The translations under genes and the position numbers were made by a program. A DNA stretch of 64,000 nucleotides, taken from positions 310,001-374,000 of the forward strand of contig NW_024881785.1 in the NCBI RefSeq assembly GCF_019059575.1, written 5' to 3'. Numbering within the stretch: position 1 is the stretch's first letter; every line of letters starts with the position of its first letter. The notes below the pieces were generated by a model that was not told where the DNA came from, searched no databases, and saw only the letters and a program-made list of their open reading frames with translations. Origin of the DNA: Amphibalanus amphitrite. Its lineage: Eukaryota; Arthropoda; Thecostraca; Balanomorpha; Balanidae. Positions 28,569 through 41,500 of this stretch are shown one piece after another.

Positions 28569-29571
28569 CTATCCCGCGCACCGACGGGGGGGCGGATATC
28601 CGCCCCCTGAGGTTTTTCGCGAATAGCGGGAAAACCGCGGCGCGTAGCGCCGCGAAATTTGGTATGACTATAACCTCATCAATTTTACACATGGTGTGCA
28701 AGTTTGAACCTCCTACCTTTTAAGGTCAGGTCATCAGGTCACTTTGAATGACCCAACCTCAAGTCACTTTTTTGCAACTTTGTCACCGTGCCAGAGCTAC
28801 AGTAGATGTCGGAGGCCTTTGAAAGTCGCAGGATATTATTAGGTCATTAGTAGCTACAATTTGTATATCTCGGAATTTTGATATCGGTGACCTAAGGTCA
28901 GGTCAATTTCGCGACCTCCCCATTATAAGTCAATGGGGGAAAAATCAACTCCCTGTTTTTACCACTAAAATGGGTCGGAATGGCCCCATATACCATACAT
29001 GACTTCATATACGATCAACCTTCACTACCTTGAGGTCTGTTTTGCTGTTGGGCAGCTGTGAGGTCATGTGACGTCATCAAAGGTCACCAAAGGTTTTTGG
29101 CCAATAACTCCGTACAGGAACAAGATACAGACGCGTGGATGGTCTCATTGTGTTTAGCTCGTCAAGACGCATCGAATGATATACATGATGACCTCGAGGT
29201 CACGTGACCTGAGGTCAACCTTTGACCTTGACCTTTCGAGGTCAACATATATATCATTCGATGCGGATTGACAAGAGAATCACGATGATGCCCTTAGTTT
29301 GTTCCTATCTTGACTAATTCGAAAGTTATTCGAGAAAAACTCTCCATATCTAGCGCCGCCATTTTGACTTTTTCGACCCCTGTGACGTCATCTTTGACCT
29401 GACCTGAAAATGACCTTTGTAAAAATTGTAGATCTTGGCCGTGCGTATCCGATGCCGTTTACCGCTTGTCGCTATCTTGCTTCGTTCTCGAGATCTCAGG
29501 GGGGCGGTCATCCGCCCCCCCCCCCCCGTCGGTGCGAAGTTGGCGCAGACCCCCGTCGGTGCGCGGGTTAA
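28569..29571 (+). mobile_element. TTAA element, family E copy 1
   Basis: The right end reads back as TTAACCCGCGCACCGACGGG; the left end CTATCCCGCGCACCGACGG has lost the exact TTAA. 1,003 bp. The left hairpin has the perfect palindrome GGCGGATATCCGCC inside G- and C-runs. Next to it is CGCGGCGCGTAGCGCCGCG. The core 28857-29473 is shared with family B. Inside the core, GCATCGAATGATATA recurs in inverse as TATATCATTCGATGC about 100 bp away, with dense AGGTCA sites between. Confidence 0.87.
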
Positions 29572-30369
29572 CATACTGTTGAACATTTCAAGATTGCATA
29601 AGTAAAAACATCGGCATTCGGCTACCTTTTGAAGTTTATGCATTTGTACATATAAGCAGCACATATCATATAATCGAAAACATCAAACAGACGACGCCTT
29701 CCATATATGTAAGATGCTGAGTCTGATATGTTGCAAGATGCATCTCCGCATGTTACTTCACATTGCGTGGAAAACAGCCAAAGACGAGAGATATACCAAC
29801 AATCGATAACAGATCAACGGTTCGTCTGCTAAGTAGCTTCAAAATAACTTAGATGTGAAATAAATAGAGCTATGGAAGACGAACTTAGACCTTATGCAAG
29901 CGCACAAATTGTTGATTAATGCTAGCTAAGCATGTTGAATGCCACCGTTTCAGTAGTCATTGATATGTCACGATGTCACGTAGGCAGCTATCATATGATC
30001 TCATGCACAATATGTCATCGACGAAAGTCACACACAGCTCACCTAAAACGCAGTGATTTTGCTAGCTAACACTGATTGAGCGGCACTCATCCACTTGATA
30101 CATTAATTAAATATCCATTTTAACGCGGCTGACACTCATTTTCTTCAGTTTGTAATTGTTCCGGATGAGACATCCAGTTGCAGTCCTGAGTTCCTCAAAA
30201 TCCAAAGCTTTTATCTTTCCCACAGCGAACAGTGAACCAACACACAGCAGTTCATCTTCCTTCTACATAAATCTCCAACTGGCCGCGCGCAAACAGTCTG
30301 AGTTCAGGAGACGTTTCATCAGTAACCGAGCAGCCAGTCTGTCTGTACGTCCTAGTTTGTACTCTGCCC
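29572..30369. other. Downstream of the lipocalin gene; probable 3' UTR and intergenic
   Basis: No gene recognised. The part nearest 30369 is expected to hold the lipocalin 3' UTR (minus strand). Confidence 0.4.
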
Positions 30370-30954
30370 TCAGTGGCCGTACGGACAGTTTTTCTGGTCG
30401 GTCTTCTGTAGTTTTCCCGTGTCCAGGCCGAAGTGACGGATCCGCTTCATGATGTGTTTGACCAGGTACGGGCTGGGAAACTGCTCGCGGGTCAGCACAA
30501 ACAGAAGCTGCGTGTTGAACAGCTTCAGGCTGGAGCACGACCAGACGATGGCGTACTGCGTGTAGTCCGTGTCCAGTACGATGTAGTTGGCGTCGCTGCC
30601 GAAGCTGGGCACGCCCTCGAAGTTGACGCGCAGTTTGGCCTGGCCGGGCCGGCCGACCGGCTTGGCCACGCCGCGGATGTCGCTGCGAGTGCCGCCGAGC
30701 ACCTTGATGCTGCGGTTGGTGACGCCGATCCGGCCGTAGCCGGCGTCCGAGTACACTGCCTGGATGCACTTGCGGCCCACCTCGAAGACGGTGAAGTACT
30801 TGGAGTACTCGTACCAGCGGCCCAGGTAGAACTGCGGCTCGAAGTTGCCGACTATGGGCGGTCGCGGACAGCTGCCGAGGAAGGGCACCTGACCGGCAGC
30901 GGCGGCCACCAACACCAGCAGCGAGAGCACGCGCAGCGCCCGGCACGAGTCCAT
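30370..30954 (-). CDS. Secreted lipocalin, apolipoprotein D/Lazarillo-like
   Basis: Lipocalins are eight-stranded barrels that carry small hydrophobic ligands such as pigments, retinoids or lipids outside the cell. The start is taken at the Met giving MDSCRALRVLSLLVLVAAAA (30954), because this yields a textbook signal peptide. The frame stays open upstream, but that part is GC-rich low complexity. The mature protein begins near QVPFLGSCPRPP. The signature GRWYEYSKY gives the conserved G-x-W, followed by a conserved Cys (GRKCIQAVYS). Later come DTDYTQYAIVWSC (strand G/H region) and LTREQFPSPYLV near the C-terminus. 194 residues, normal for ApoD-like proteins. It has no introns, which is unusual and could mean a retrocopy. 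The ligand cannot be told from sequence. Confidence 0.9.
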   Translation of the reverse strand: MDSCRALRVLSLLVLVAAAAGQVPFLGSCPRPPIVGNFEPQFYLGRWYEYSKYFTVFEVGRKCIQAVYSDAGYGRIGVTNRSIKVLGGTRSDIRGVAKPVGRPGQAKLRVNFEGVPSFGSDANYIVLDTDYTQYAIVWSCSSLKLFNTQLLFVLTREQFPSPYLVKHIMKRIRHFGLDTGKLQKTDQKNCPYGH

Positions 30955-32379
30955 GTCGGCTTCTGAGCGCCGCCGCCGCGCCGCCGCCGCTGGTCGACGC
31001 GCCACGGCGCACAGAGGGGAGGGAGGGAGGGAGGGAGAGCGCCGGAACTGGGCGGGTCGGTGAGGACACACCGAAGGCGGATACGCCGAAACACGGGTGA
31101 GTCATCCCCCATCATCTGGAAGGTAGGATCGGCGGGATTTCCGACGCTTGTTGACATTACCATTCGTCAGCGCAAAGTATAGCTGGGCTGAGTGGGCAGC
31201 TAAAAAACCAGGATCACATTCTGAGGTCAATGTGCGACAAGTACCTAGGTATGCGTTGATTAGTGCGTCTTATTTTGCTTGCATGGGCACCAGCCATGAT
31301 TTATTTTGGGCATCCTGTTGCATCTAGCCATTGCTCTTGAATTCCACGTTTCAAGGGCTTCTTGTAGTTAGTCGCTGAAGAGGCATGGCATTGTTCTAAG
31401 ATACGAAAGTACGCAACCAGAAGAACCAGACATAGAAGAAAGCGAGGATATTGATAAAAACGTCATTCTCAGTTCTCACCACAAGGACTCATGGCATTGA
31501 TATATCAAACCCCTGAGAGATTCGCAGGTCGTTTTGCGACATTGGCTTTCAGGCTTGGAACTATTCCATTCGATTGAAATTATAGGTACGTACGCCTGTC
31601 GGGTAGGGTCACTGAGTTGAGAGTGAATGCGCTATCTATCATTACCGTTTGTGATCGCACAATGCCGCGTGTGAGTTTTTTCGTGCCTGGCGGAACTCCG
31701 CTGTGCGTCGCATTGTAGGTTGCGCAATACTGATCTATTTCAAGCTCGTTTTGGAGTTATACGCACTGATCCATTTCAAGTTTGTTTTGAACTTTCCTCG
31801 GTGAAAGTTTACCGCGGCGATCACCCGAACACACCTGCCTGGCGGCGGTCTCCACGATTCCTGCCGGTGTTGTGTTTGTGTGCGCCGGCCCGTGTCGAGG
31901 CGCTGTGTCCGGGGTGTGTTTTTCTCCCCTGTTGACTGTGGCGTCCGGGAGCGGCAGTAGCTGAGATCCGGGTCGGCAGAGCCGCCGGCAGCCGACACAG
32001 GATCGGGGCTAGGAGGTGACTGGAGGACGTAGCGACGGATCACCGCTCATCCGCGAATCGTTTCGACGCATAAACCTGTGTTGCCTTCCAAATTTGATTA
32101 CAGTATCATTTTCAAACCTCAACGTCAGCTGTGCATAGCGACAGAAGTGAGCTAAAACGTGCTGAATCACATGAAGAGCGGCAAAGGAATGTTCAATGCT
32201 CATGCACATTTCATATGTATTGTAATCGCAAAAATAGCACCCCGTTGAACACTGCACTGTAAAGATCCCTAACGTAACACAGATCCCGGTCTAACGTTTT
32301 ATGGCACACCACACCCCACTGCTGGACACCTCACGGCAGCAGGGAGGGTCACTACTCGCTGCTCCTCCAGGATGTGACC
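30955..32379. other. Upstream region of the lipocalin gene; no other gene recognised
   Basis: Next to the lipocalin start is GC- and CpG-rich DNA with GCC/GCG triplets and a GGGA purine tract at about 31017-31040, which may be promoter or 5' UTR. The rest up to the chitinase stop has no supported feature. Confidence 0.4.
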
Positions 32380-32532
32380 CTACTCCCGGCCCTCAGAGTC
32401 GGCGGCTCCGTTCAGCTCGCTCCAGATCAGGTTGGCGATGGCGTACTTTGGTCCGCACAAACCGCGGAAGTCGTCCGTGTCAATCGACCACAACATGGCG
32501 CCGCCCACTCCGATACTCTTCAGGTAGTCCAA
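32380..32532 (-). CDS. Chitinase exon 9 (last)
   Basis: The acceptor follows TTTTGCCAG. Encodes [20 protein letters not shown] and then [17 protein letters not shown], ending at TAG (32380-32382). This completes the barrel (beta-8, W in MLWSID). Confidence 0.92.
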   Translation of the reverse strand: MDYLKSIGVGGAMLWSIDTDDFRGLCGPKYAIANLIWSELNGAADSEGRE

Positions 32533-35500
32533 CTGGCAAAATGTACATGTGATGTGTGAAATACGAGTAAATTAGAGAAGGAAGTTGCGACAAAAAAAAA
32601 ACGAATTTAAAGCAGTGAAACAGATTGAGCTTTGCTATATTATTTTTTCCTCTCTATGGTATGAGTGGACTCAAAGCCTACCTTCAGTTTGACGATGTTG
32701 AGGTCGTCCCAGCCGATCCAGTTGCTGCCCTTGTAGCTGTAAATTGCCTGCATGTCACCATCGTGTACGTCCGTCCACCCGCTCTGGCTGAAGATCCGCT
32801 CACAGAGCTGTCAACAGTCAAATTGGGAAATGGGAAGGAAACTGTGGATGTTTTCAAAATTACCCAAATATTCGATTGATACAGGGATGTTCACGAAAAA
32901 CTGACACATTTTATTTCCGAATTACGAGAAAACACTTGCCCTCAGCACAGTGATCATGCTATGTGCAAATAGAGTGGACTTCTAAGTTTTTATTGACATA
33001 TTTTGGGAATATGTCATTTTCGTTTCTAAGAAGTTACAGCGTATTTTGCAGATGACGAGTTTTTGGAGCAGTGCACGACTCAGCCCGAAACAGGAAATTA
33101 TCCCCCGTTTTTGGGCACGTGCCTGAAGAATTGCAACACCTCTCACTGCACTCGTCGGGAGTTTTGATGTCCTTTGGGCCGCTGCTACAGACCATGTCAC
33201 TCACGTGACCCCACAGGAATAGTCCACGGTGTTGAGGTAGAGCGAAATGGCCGGCTATGGGTGAGAGGTGATGCGCGAGACAATGCCCCCTCCCCCTGTT
33301 CTCGTGTGAGACCGATGATCGCGGTTACTGTACGTGTGGTGGCCCTGACGTGCCAGAACCACCAAATGGTGTAGACGTCGACCCATTTCCGCTACAGTAG
33401 CTAACAGAAGCCGTTAAAAGATGGCACGGTACCACTCTACAGTGACTGCCAGCATGCGGCCATGGTTTCTGGCATCAGCACTTCCAAGCCTGCCAATTTT
33501 GGCATTCCTTAGGAATTTGCCCACAATATGCCAAAAGTATAAAACAAAATCCATCGAAACATTAATATGCCAAATTTTAGACGAATTCGTGGACTGGTTC
33601 AGTCGTGGTGGCAGATGGTAGCCGCGAGAGCTTCATTGCTTTTCCGATAAGTTTTGTCGCCAAGTCAAATTTCCCCATTTTAACGCTTTCTTATTTATTT
33701 GAAAACTCGTGTGATGCTACCTAAAGGCGCTATGCACATACAAAACTTTTTTCAACAGGCTTTCGAATGGCATGCAAATCAAGTCTCCGTGAGCTCTCAC
33801 ATGCTCACAAAGTCGTTTTAAAATGTGTCAGTTTTTCGTGAACATCCCTGTATTTCGTTCATCTCTGGTCGACTTCCATTCAAACCAATTCAAATACAAA
33901 AGTCGCACGGACATACATATAATGTTATTTGGTCAGTGGCATTTGCAATTAACCGTCGTCACACCATCACTGCAAAAAATCTATCTGAAATTAAGCCAAC
34001 CATGAGTTTCTGTAAGAACCTATGCACAAACATAGGTGATGGAGAATGGTGCATTCGAACAGCTCTAATATTGTCTGCTCTTACGCTGCTTAAGTTCTTT
34101 TTTTAAGTGCAACATAGCAGTAAAGATAGAAGACTTCGAGTACTGAACGGAGATACAGGGGCGCGGGAAGCAGACATGTGCATGGATCCGAGTGATGGAT
34201 CTATGATCTCAGTGGATCTCGAAGCAAAGTACAGGTTGGGATCTATGATCCCACCGGATCCGGCGTGAAAAATACATCTTGGATCTATGATCTTATATGA
34301 TCTGACGATTATTTAAGAACATGGATCTATGATCTGAGTGGATCCCACCATGCACCACATTTGAAACCATGTTTTAAAGGGCTTCTATGCCAATAAGTGA
34401 CACAAAACTGTGGATTATGACGTGCTATCACATAAAATCACTAAAACAGAACGTTTTTGAGTTGAAACAAGTGCTTTTTTTGGGATATATGTGTTGACAA
34501 AAAATAAGTGAGGATCTATGATCCCACTGGATCTCAAGCAAAAAATGAGACTCGGATCTGTGCTCCCTACGGATCTCTCGATAAATTACAGAGCTGGATC
34601 TATGATCCAGTCGGATCCGAGATCAGGATCCGTGGGATCAGATCCCAGATCCATTTTCTCGGATCCATGCACATATCTGGCGGGAAGTACTTTCAGACCT
34701 GGGGGGGGGGGGGTCACAACGTATAGAGATCAACCTAGGGTACCCCCAAATATAGGTAGTTTTCTTACCGGTTTTAGGCCACTTATTTTCCATCTCTTGG
34801 CTTTTTCAACAAAAAAGAAAACATTTGCATAAAAAGGGCGGTATTTCGTCTCAAAGTTGTCGGGGCACCGCCCCCACGGCCCCAGAGTTGGGGGGGGGGA
34901 GCCATGCCCCCAATGCCCCCCGGTTCCCGCGCATATGACGGAGAACGCGCTGGCTTAATGCGGCCATTACTTTCAGCAAGAGTTACGAAATGTAAAGCTG
35001 TGCAGGAAGGCGCTAAGATATGGCACAAGTTCAAGATCCCAAATATGTAGTTGCCATTCAGGCACAATAACGGTCTGTACCGCTCGCTGCTTACCTGACA
35101 CTGCGATGAAAATGTGTAACTGAGTCTGAGTCCATGCCGTTATTGATTCCGATGTTACGGATCCCAACCGCCGGCCACACTGACCTCATTGTAGCCGCAG
35201 AATCCGGGCTCCTCACTGTACGGACACCCGTCCATGGGGCCGTTGGACGGGTCGTACGGCGCGTGCTTGGACGGGTCCTGCAGCTTGAACCCGCGGCCGT
35301 ACAGGGGGAATCCCATCATCAACTGAGAGCCGGGCACGCCTCGTCCCAGGTAGTAGTTCATCGTATAGTTCTGAAGGCGTCGAAAAGCTGCGTTACGGAG
35401 GCTTACAAATCAGCTTCAGACTAGTTTTGTGGACAATGGACATGTTTCAATGACGTTTTCATCAGTTAATTACTGCCAATTGAAGTTCTTCAAACCATAC

Positions 35501-38500
35501 CTTTTTTATTCCTTTCATGAGACGGATGTAAGTAAACGATCAATTTAATGGCGAAGCACTGATTTTTGTAGTTGTTTTACTGTTTACCGTAGTGTTTACT
35601 TTACTGTTAGGGGATCGATTGCCTACGTGACTTGTGCCTTGTGCATTACATTGGGCATTGTGCAATAGTGCATAATGTGACCGACATGTTCACATTGCTT
35701 ATATTTGAGAGATCCAGCGTCAAGCAATCACTGAAGACGCCACACTACCAGTGGGTAATAAACAATGAACAATGAACGATGAATATACCAGACTGAACCA
35801 TTGGAACGGCTCGCCGTGCTCCACGTCCTTCTGCGTGAGGAACATGGGCGCGTTGTGGCCGATGAACGGGTCCCAGTCGCCGTGGTAGTCGTAGTTCATC
35901 ACGTTCATGAAGTCCAGGTACCTGTGAGGTCGGTCCGTGGGAGTGCCGGCTTCTCGAGGACGCGTATTACGTGACATCGTTTGAATGACAAAACCTGACA
36001 AAACCTACCCAAAAACTCTTCAGTCGGAAAGGAATAGATATGCAGTTCAGTTATGTTTTGGCTGATTTATAATGAATTGCAGATTAGCCCTCGCGGGCCC
36101 GGGGTGAGGCGGCGTTTTTCGCCCCCCCCCCCTTGGCGAATATCTGCGATAGCTCCCGAACGCTTGGGGATAGGAAAGCGAAACTTTTAGTAGGTACCTA
36201 TTCTCCCATCAATTTTACATCTTCTGAAGTAAAAAATTTGGACCTAGCCCCATTGATGTCGTCACAGGGTCGATTTTTCTAGACCTCTGCACGGCAAACT
36301 TTGGCGTCACAGACGCCAACTTCACATAGCTGCTAAAAATAGAGTTTTAGAGATAAAGACAAATTACGAGCACGCTTGTGTAGCGTTTGAACTAGAGAAA
36401 AATAGAAAAAAGTTTTGGTCACCTGAAGTCAGAGGTTAGGTCAACGACCCCCAGCTGTGGTTTTAGTTTTTCGCAAATAACTTCGACAACAATGGTCCTA
36501 GAGCTACGGCAGTGGTACCATCGCATTCACCTTGTCAAGCCGCGTCGAATGATATATATTTTGTTAGGAAAGGGTCAAGTTTTATGTTGACCTCATGTGA
36601 CCTCGAATGACCTTTGATTGACCTTGACACATGAAAGGTCGTTTAAGATGGATTCGTACCCGCTGATCACGAATCTGGCATCTATTTTCCTCTAAGCCTT
36701 CATTTAGAGCTTCCGGATGGCAAAATTGTCTTATTTATTATTACTAACTTAATCAATGAAATAGCCTCTAGCAAGGATACTCTTCTGTGACCTTGACCTT
36801 TAAGCAGCCTTGTATCGTAAGATGAACCACAAATAGGACCTGATAAGCCTCAAAACATTTCAAAAACATCTTGGAAGTTAGCACGCAAGATGTACGAAAA
36901 AGTACAAAATTTTAGGTCAATTTTGAGCATTACCTTGACCTTGACCTTTGCTTCTGATCACATTTCCGGAATCCTCAGGTTCTCTTCTTTTGTTTGACAC
37001 CCAATTTTGCCGGTTTTATGCATCCTGCCGTCCTCTAGAACGCTTACTTTGAGATCGCTACACATGTGCCGATTTTTGCCTTTGGCGTTAACCTCTGACC
37101 TTGAAAATTGACCTGAGGTCAAAAATGTAGGTGCTTTAGAATTGTCTTGTAATGACCTTTCGCTTGGTATCGCTTTTGTTTCTGTAGTTCACTTATTTAC
37201 GGAGTTAGACAGGGGGAGTGCGAAAAACGCCCCCCCCCCGGGCTGGGGTGGTTGGGATTACCCCCGGGCCCGGCCGGGTTAAATGGCATCAAACTGTGCT
37301 TTCACAAACGAAGATAGCAAGCAATGACACTGCTCTTTACTAAGCATCTTGCCTCTAATATGTTCCTAAAACATATAAAAATGCTTCTTTTGGCCATTCA
37401 CATAATGAGCGTCGTGAAAGGCGGCCTCCCTCATGGTAATCTATATATTCACATACATCACATCAACTGCGCCCTCTGACATATCAGCTGAATTGACTGA
37501 CTGAATTGACTGACATACCAACCTCCCTCATGCCTATATCCTCTACGTGCGTGACCAGCCAGACTACTGACTTGACCATTTCGTCGAGGTCGTAGGCCGG
37601 CTCGATATTCTGTCTACCCGGCGAGAGGGCAGCGGAGAGCAGCAGCCCTCTCGGTCGCAGGGCCTCGCTCAGATCCTTCAGCAGCAGGACGAAGTTCTCC
37701 TGAGGAAGACGGAACGAACATGACGACATCGGCCGGCGTCTTCACTTTAACTTAAACACATAAGCAAATAGTCATCGAATTGCCTATTCATAAATTACAG
37801 CCATGAATATCCGACTTCTTTACACTTTCGAATGTCAGAAATTGGCTAGAAATCGCCCCAGTACCTATCCTATCTAGCGCCAAAAATGATGTTGGGTTCC
37901 TGTGAGGCGCAACATCACAAATTGGGTTACTATTCTTGTCCTGTGGCTCCAGCCTGTGGAGTTGAGACCTGTCCTCGACCTCAGCCCCCTGCAGGCGCCG
38001 GCCCGCATGGGATGGGGTACTGACTACCTACTGGCTAACTGAGTATACCTAGGGCTTACCTTGTCCTCTGGCGCGCCACCACGCAGCGTGGGGTATTCCC
38101 AGTCCAGGTCCAGTCCGTCGAATTTGTACTTGGCCAGAAAGTCGACCACACTCTGGACAAAGGTCGCCCGGTACTCGGCCGACGATGCCATCTGAAATGA
38201 ATCAGAGAAATATTAAAACTGAAGTCAATCTAGGAGCTGTTTAAGTCCATGGTAAAATTACTATATGTATTATAGATTTCTAATCTACTTAGGCTTTCGG
38301 ATACAGAATTTGTTGAAAATGTGATGCAAAATATTAAATAAGCAAGTAGCCGGTGTTTAGTTGGGACTTGGGTACTTACTTGTGAGTACTTTTTGGATCC
38401 CTCGTTCCAGCCGCCGATTGAAATCATGGTCTTAATCTGAGGGTGAGTCTCCTTCATGCCCGTGAAGCGAAGGTAAGCACCTGTAACAGCCAGGCGATTT

Positions 38501-41500
38501 TGTGTTTAAAAACACATGAAATACTCGTATGCATTATGCAATATGCATACATGTGCCACTGTACCAAGTACATAACTATAAATTATAATGTGGCAATGCA
38601 TATACGTTTCAACCTTCACTCGACGCAAAATGTCTCTTCGCTATGGGATACAAAACGGCAATTAGACAACTATAAGCAAATCATTATAGCAAATCATTGT
38701 TCGGTTCGGCTAACTCCTCAAGCCCTCGCAATCGTTGGCTCGTTAGTCGGCTCACCCTCTCCGTAGTTGTTGTAGAGGTCGTGGTAGGGGTCCAGCGAGT
38801 GGATCTTGTGGTTGGTGTTGAGTCCGGCAAACGTGTAGATGTGGTGGGTGCACAGGTCAAAGTCGATGTCCTCCACGTCATGACTGCCCAGTCCGGGCCT
38901 GTAGACCGCCCAGCTCTCGAAGTAGCAGACCACCTTGTACGGCGGGTCGGCCGCGGCTGCGGCATGGGTCAGTTTTAGAGGGGACGTCAGAAGTACAGCG
39001 GGGATTTTGATACGTCGGCACATCCAAGGGTACATCAGGCCATTTTCAGCCATTCCCTGTAATGCGCACATTATGTCCTACACGTACGGATTCCTAATAC
39101 ATACGGTGTAGTGCAGGCTGAGGACAAGAGCACCGATGTCGGCTGAATCAAGGCTGAATACCGAGGTCAGTCAGTGAAGCTGCCGTGGTTCTGGTGACTG
39201 CCGCCGAACGGATGCACCTGTCCCATTCCCATTCCCCTCAGACAGCCCACTGCTGCCGCTCTTTACGTGGTGAGGTCGGGTCGCTCGAACTGACACCTGT
39301 TGCCAGACCACGTTACCAGATTTGCGGCAACACTGCCGATTACACACAATGCAGTGATATTACAACAGTCTGTAGTCTAAGCTGCAAAGTGAGTGAAGGT
39401 AAGACCCCTACGTGACCTGTGCGGGTCATCCGTCTAACCGGCGGTCCTTGCACGTGCTCACTGCATTAACCCGCGACCGCCTGGGGGGGGTCGGATCCGA
39501 ACCCCCCCCCCCTCCGTTTTTCACAAATAACTCAGGAACCGCTTACGCTATCAACTTGAAACTTTGTATAGCTTCTCCTTCATCAATATGACGGCATTTG
39601 TCAAATGTTTTCAAAAACTTTTTGAGATATATCGATTTTATTGATGTAACGACATGGCTTTTTTCGTCAAAAAATGATAAATGTTTAAAATCGCCAAAAA
39701 TCAAGGGTTTAAGCAAATTAAAGACATGAAAAGGCACAGAGCTCAATGAGTTCTTTAAAATGGCTGTCTTTCTTTTCCCAAAAAGTGCGTTTTTGACCCC
39801 TAAAAATTAACCCTCGCCCGCACATGGGGGGGGTGGTTGCCACCCCCCCCCCCAGGCAGTCTTTCTACTCTGCACTCAACATTTTTAGAGCTAGAAGGCT
39901 GATTTTTCGTATAGCTGCTCGTCTATCCTTTCTTGATGTCCACTGAAAATTTCAAGTTTCTGTGATTTTTGGTTTCGGAGATATGACCTTGTTTTTCAGG
40001 TCATGTCATGACCCAAATGGCCAATTCTCAGCATCTTGCGTTTGCCATGGGCCTTGTGAGCTTTTGACACCCTGATTTCGGCCTTTTTTGCCAGTCTTAC
40101 CTCCCACCTATCATGCAACATGTTGTTCGACGATGTACAGGGGTCAAGGTCAGGGTCAAGGTCAACCTAGGTCATCTAAGATAATTGCGTTTTAGGCAAG
40201 CTGAATTTACTTTTTGTGAAGTTTTTTGACTGCATTTTTGGTAAAAGCTTCTCAGATCATGATTTCATGTGATATGGACCCAAAAACAATCGGTGCACAC
40301 ATCAGTATACACACAGACACACACAGACATACAAACACATATAATTGACCTTGACCTAACTTGACCTGAAATGACCTCAGCAGCAAAATTCTGGTCGGAT
40401 AGTGTGACAAAGAGGTTCTAGCTGGCTTAGCACCAGAAAACAGCATCGTCATCGGCATTTGATAAGCAGCGCACTTGATATCCAACGGTGACCCAAAACA
40501 GCAACATTTTTTAGTTTGACCTGACCTGGAAGGTCAATGACTGACCTGAGAAGGTAAAACTGGGTATCATTGGATTCGTCTCTTCCCAAAGAATCTTTTT
40601 GGTCTTTACTGCTAAGCTCTATCTCCAACAGGAACGAAATGGCGCGGGGGGGGGGTGGCAACCACCCCCCCCCCCTATGTGCGTTCTAGGATGGGAAAAT
40701 GGCATGTGCGGGCGAGGGTTAAAAAAACTATGTTTTTTAAAACAGCTAATAAAATAAAAAAATCAACATCTTCACAAAAAAGGAATATATGTTATAGAGC
40801 TCTATTAGAACATTAGTTGTCCCAAATTTCAACTTTCTATCTTGATTTTTGACCCCCAAATTGTAAAAGTAGCTCCAACATGTACAGGGCATGGTGACGT
40901 CATACACATTTTCGTGAGTTTGAGGCACTTATGAACATCGCATGTGAAAACAAATGGCAGCATTAGATTCCTGGGACAAAAGTTCGTCTAGAAAAGTGCA
41001 TTTTTATGTCGAAGATAAAAAATTGAAAAAATGATTTTTTTCTTGGTGATGTATAATACAAACGATCTTTTGTGCTTGATGATGACCAGGACAGTGAGTT
41101 TGGGTTACATATAACCATTAACCATGACCATCGGATTTGGCGTGAAAAATAAGCCATAAAACATGGGTCGCATGCCCATGTAGCAGAAAGTGAAAACCGT
41201 GACCTTTCGTGACCTGACCTGACCTTGACCCGTGCTTAGTATGACCCTTATACGCACATGGTATCTTCACTAGTCCTTTGAGGTCATTTTTGGTGAGTTT
41301 TGAGCAGGAGCTATCGATTCCGCTCTCCGTAAGCCTCATCATGCAAAACCCCAGAATTTGACCTTTGACCTGGCCTTGACCCGTAAGTTGACCTCAATCT
41401 TAAAATCTTAACCCTCGTCGGTACAGGCCATTTCGAGTCATTCGACGGCACAAGAGTTGGTACGACCCCCCCCCCCCCCTCGCGTTTGGCACCTGATGGA

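Noticed and set aside
30263..31105. A 280-codon frame on the minus strand over the lipocalin
   Set aside because: Out-of-frame shadow of the GC-rich lipocalin coding sequence with no domain.
32982..33374. Intact mariner transposase in the 32880-33852 element
   Set aside because: Frames are short and broken on both strands and no DDE/D motif is visible.
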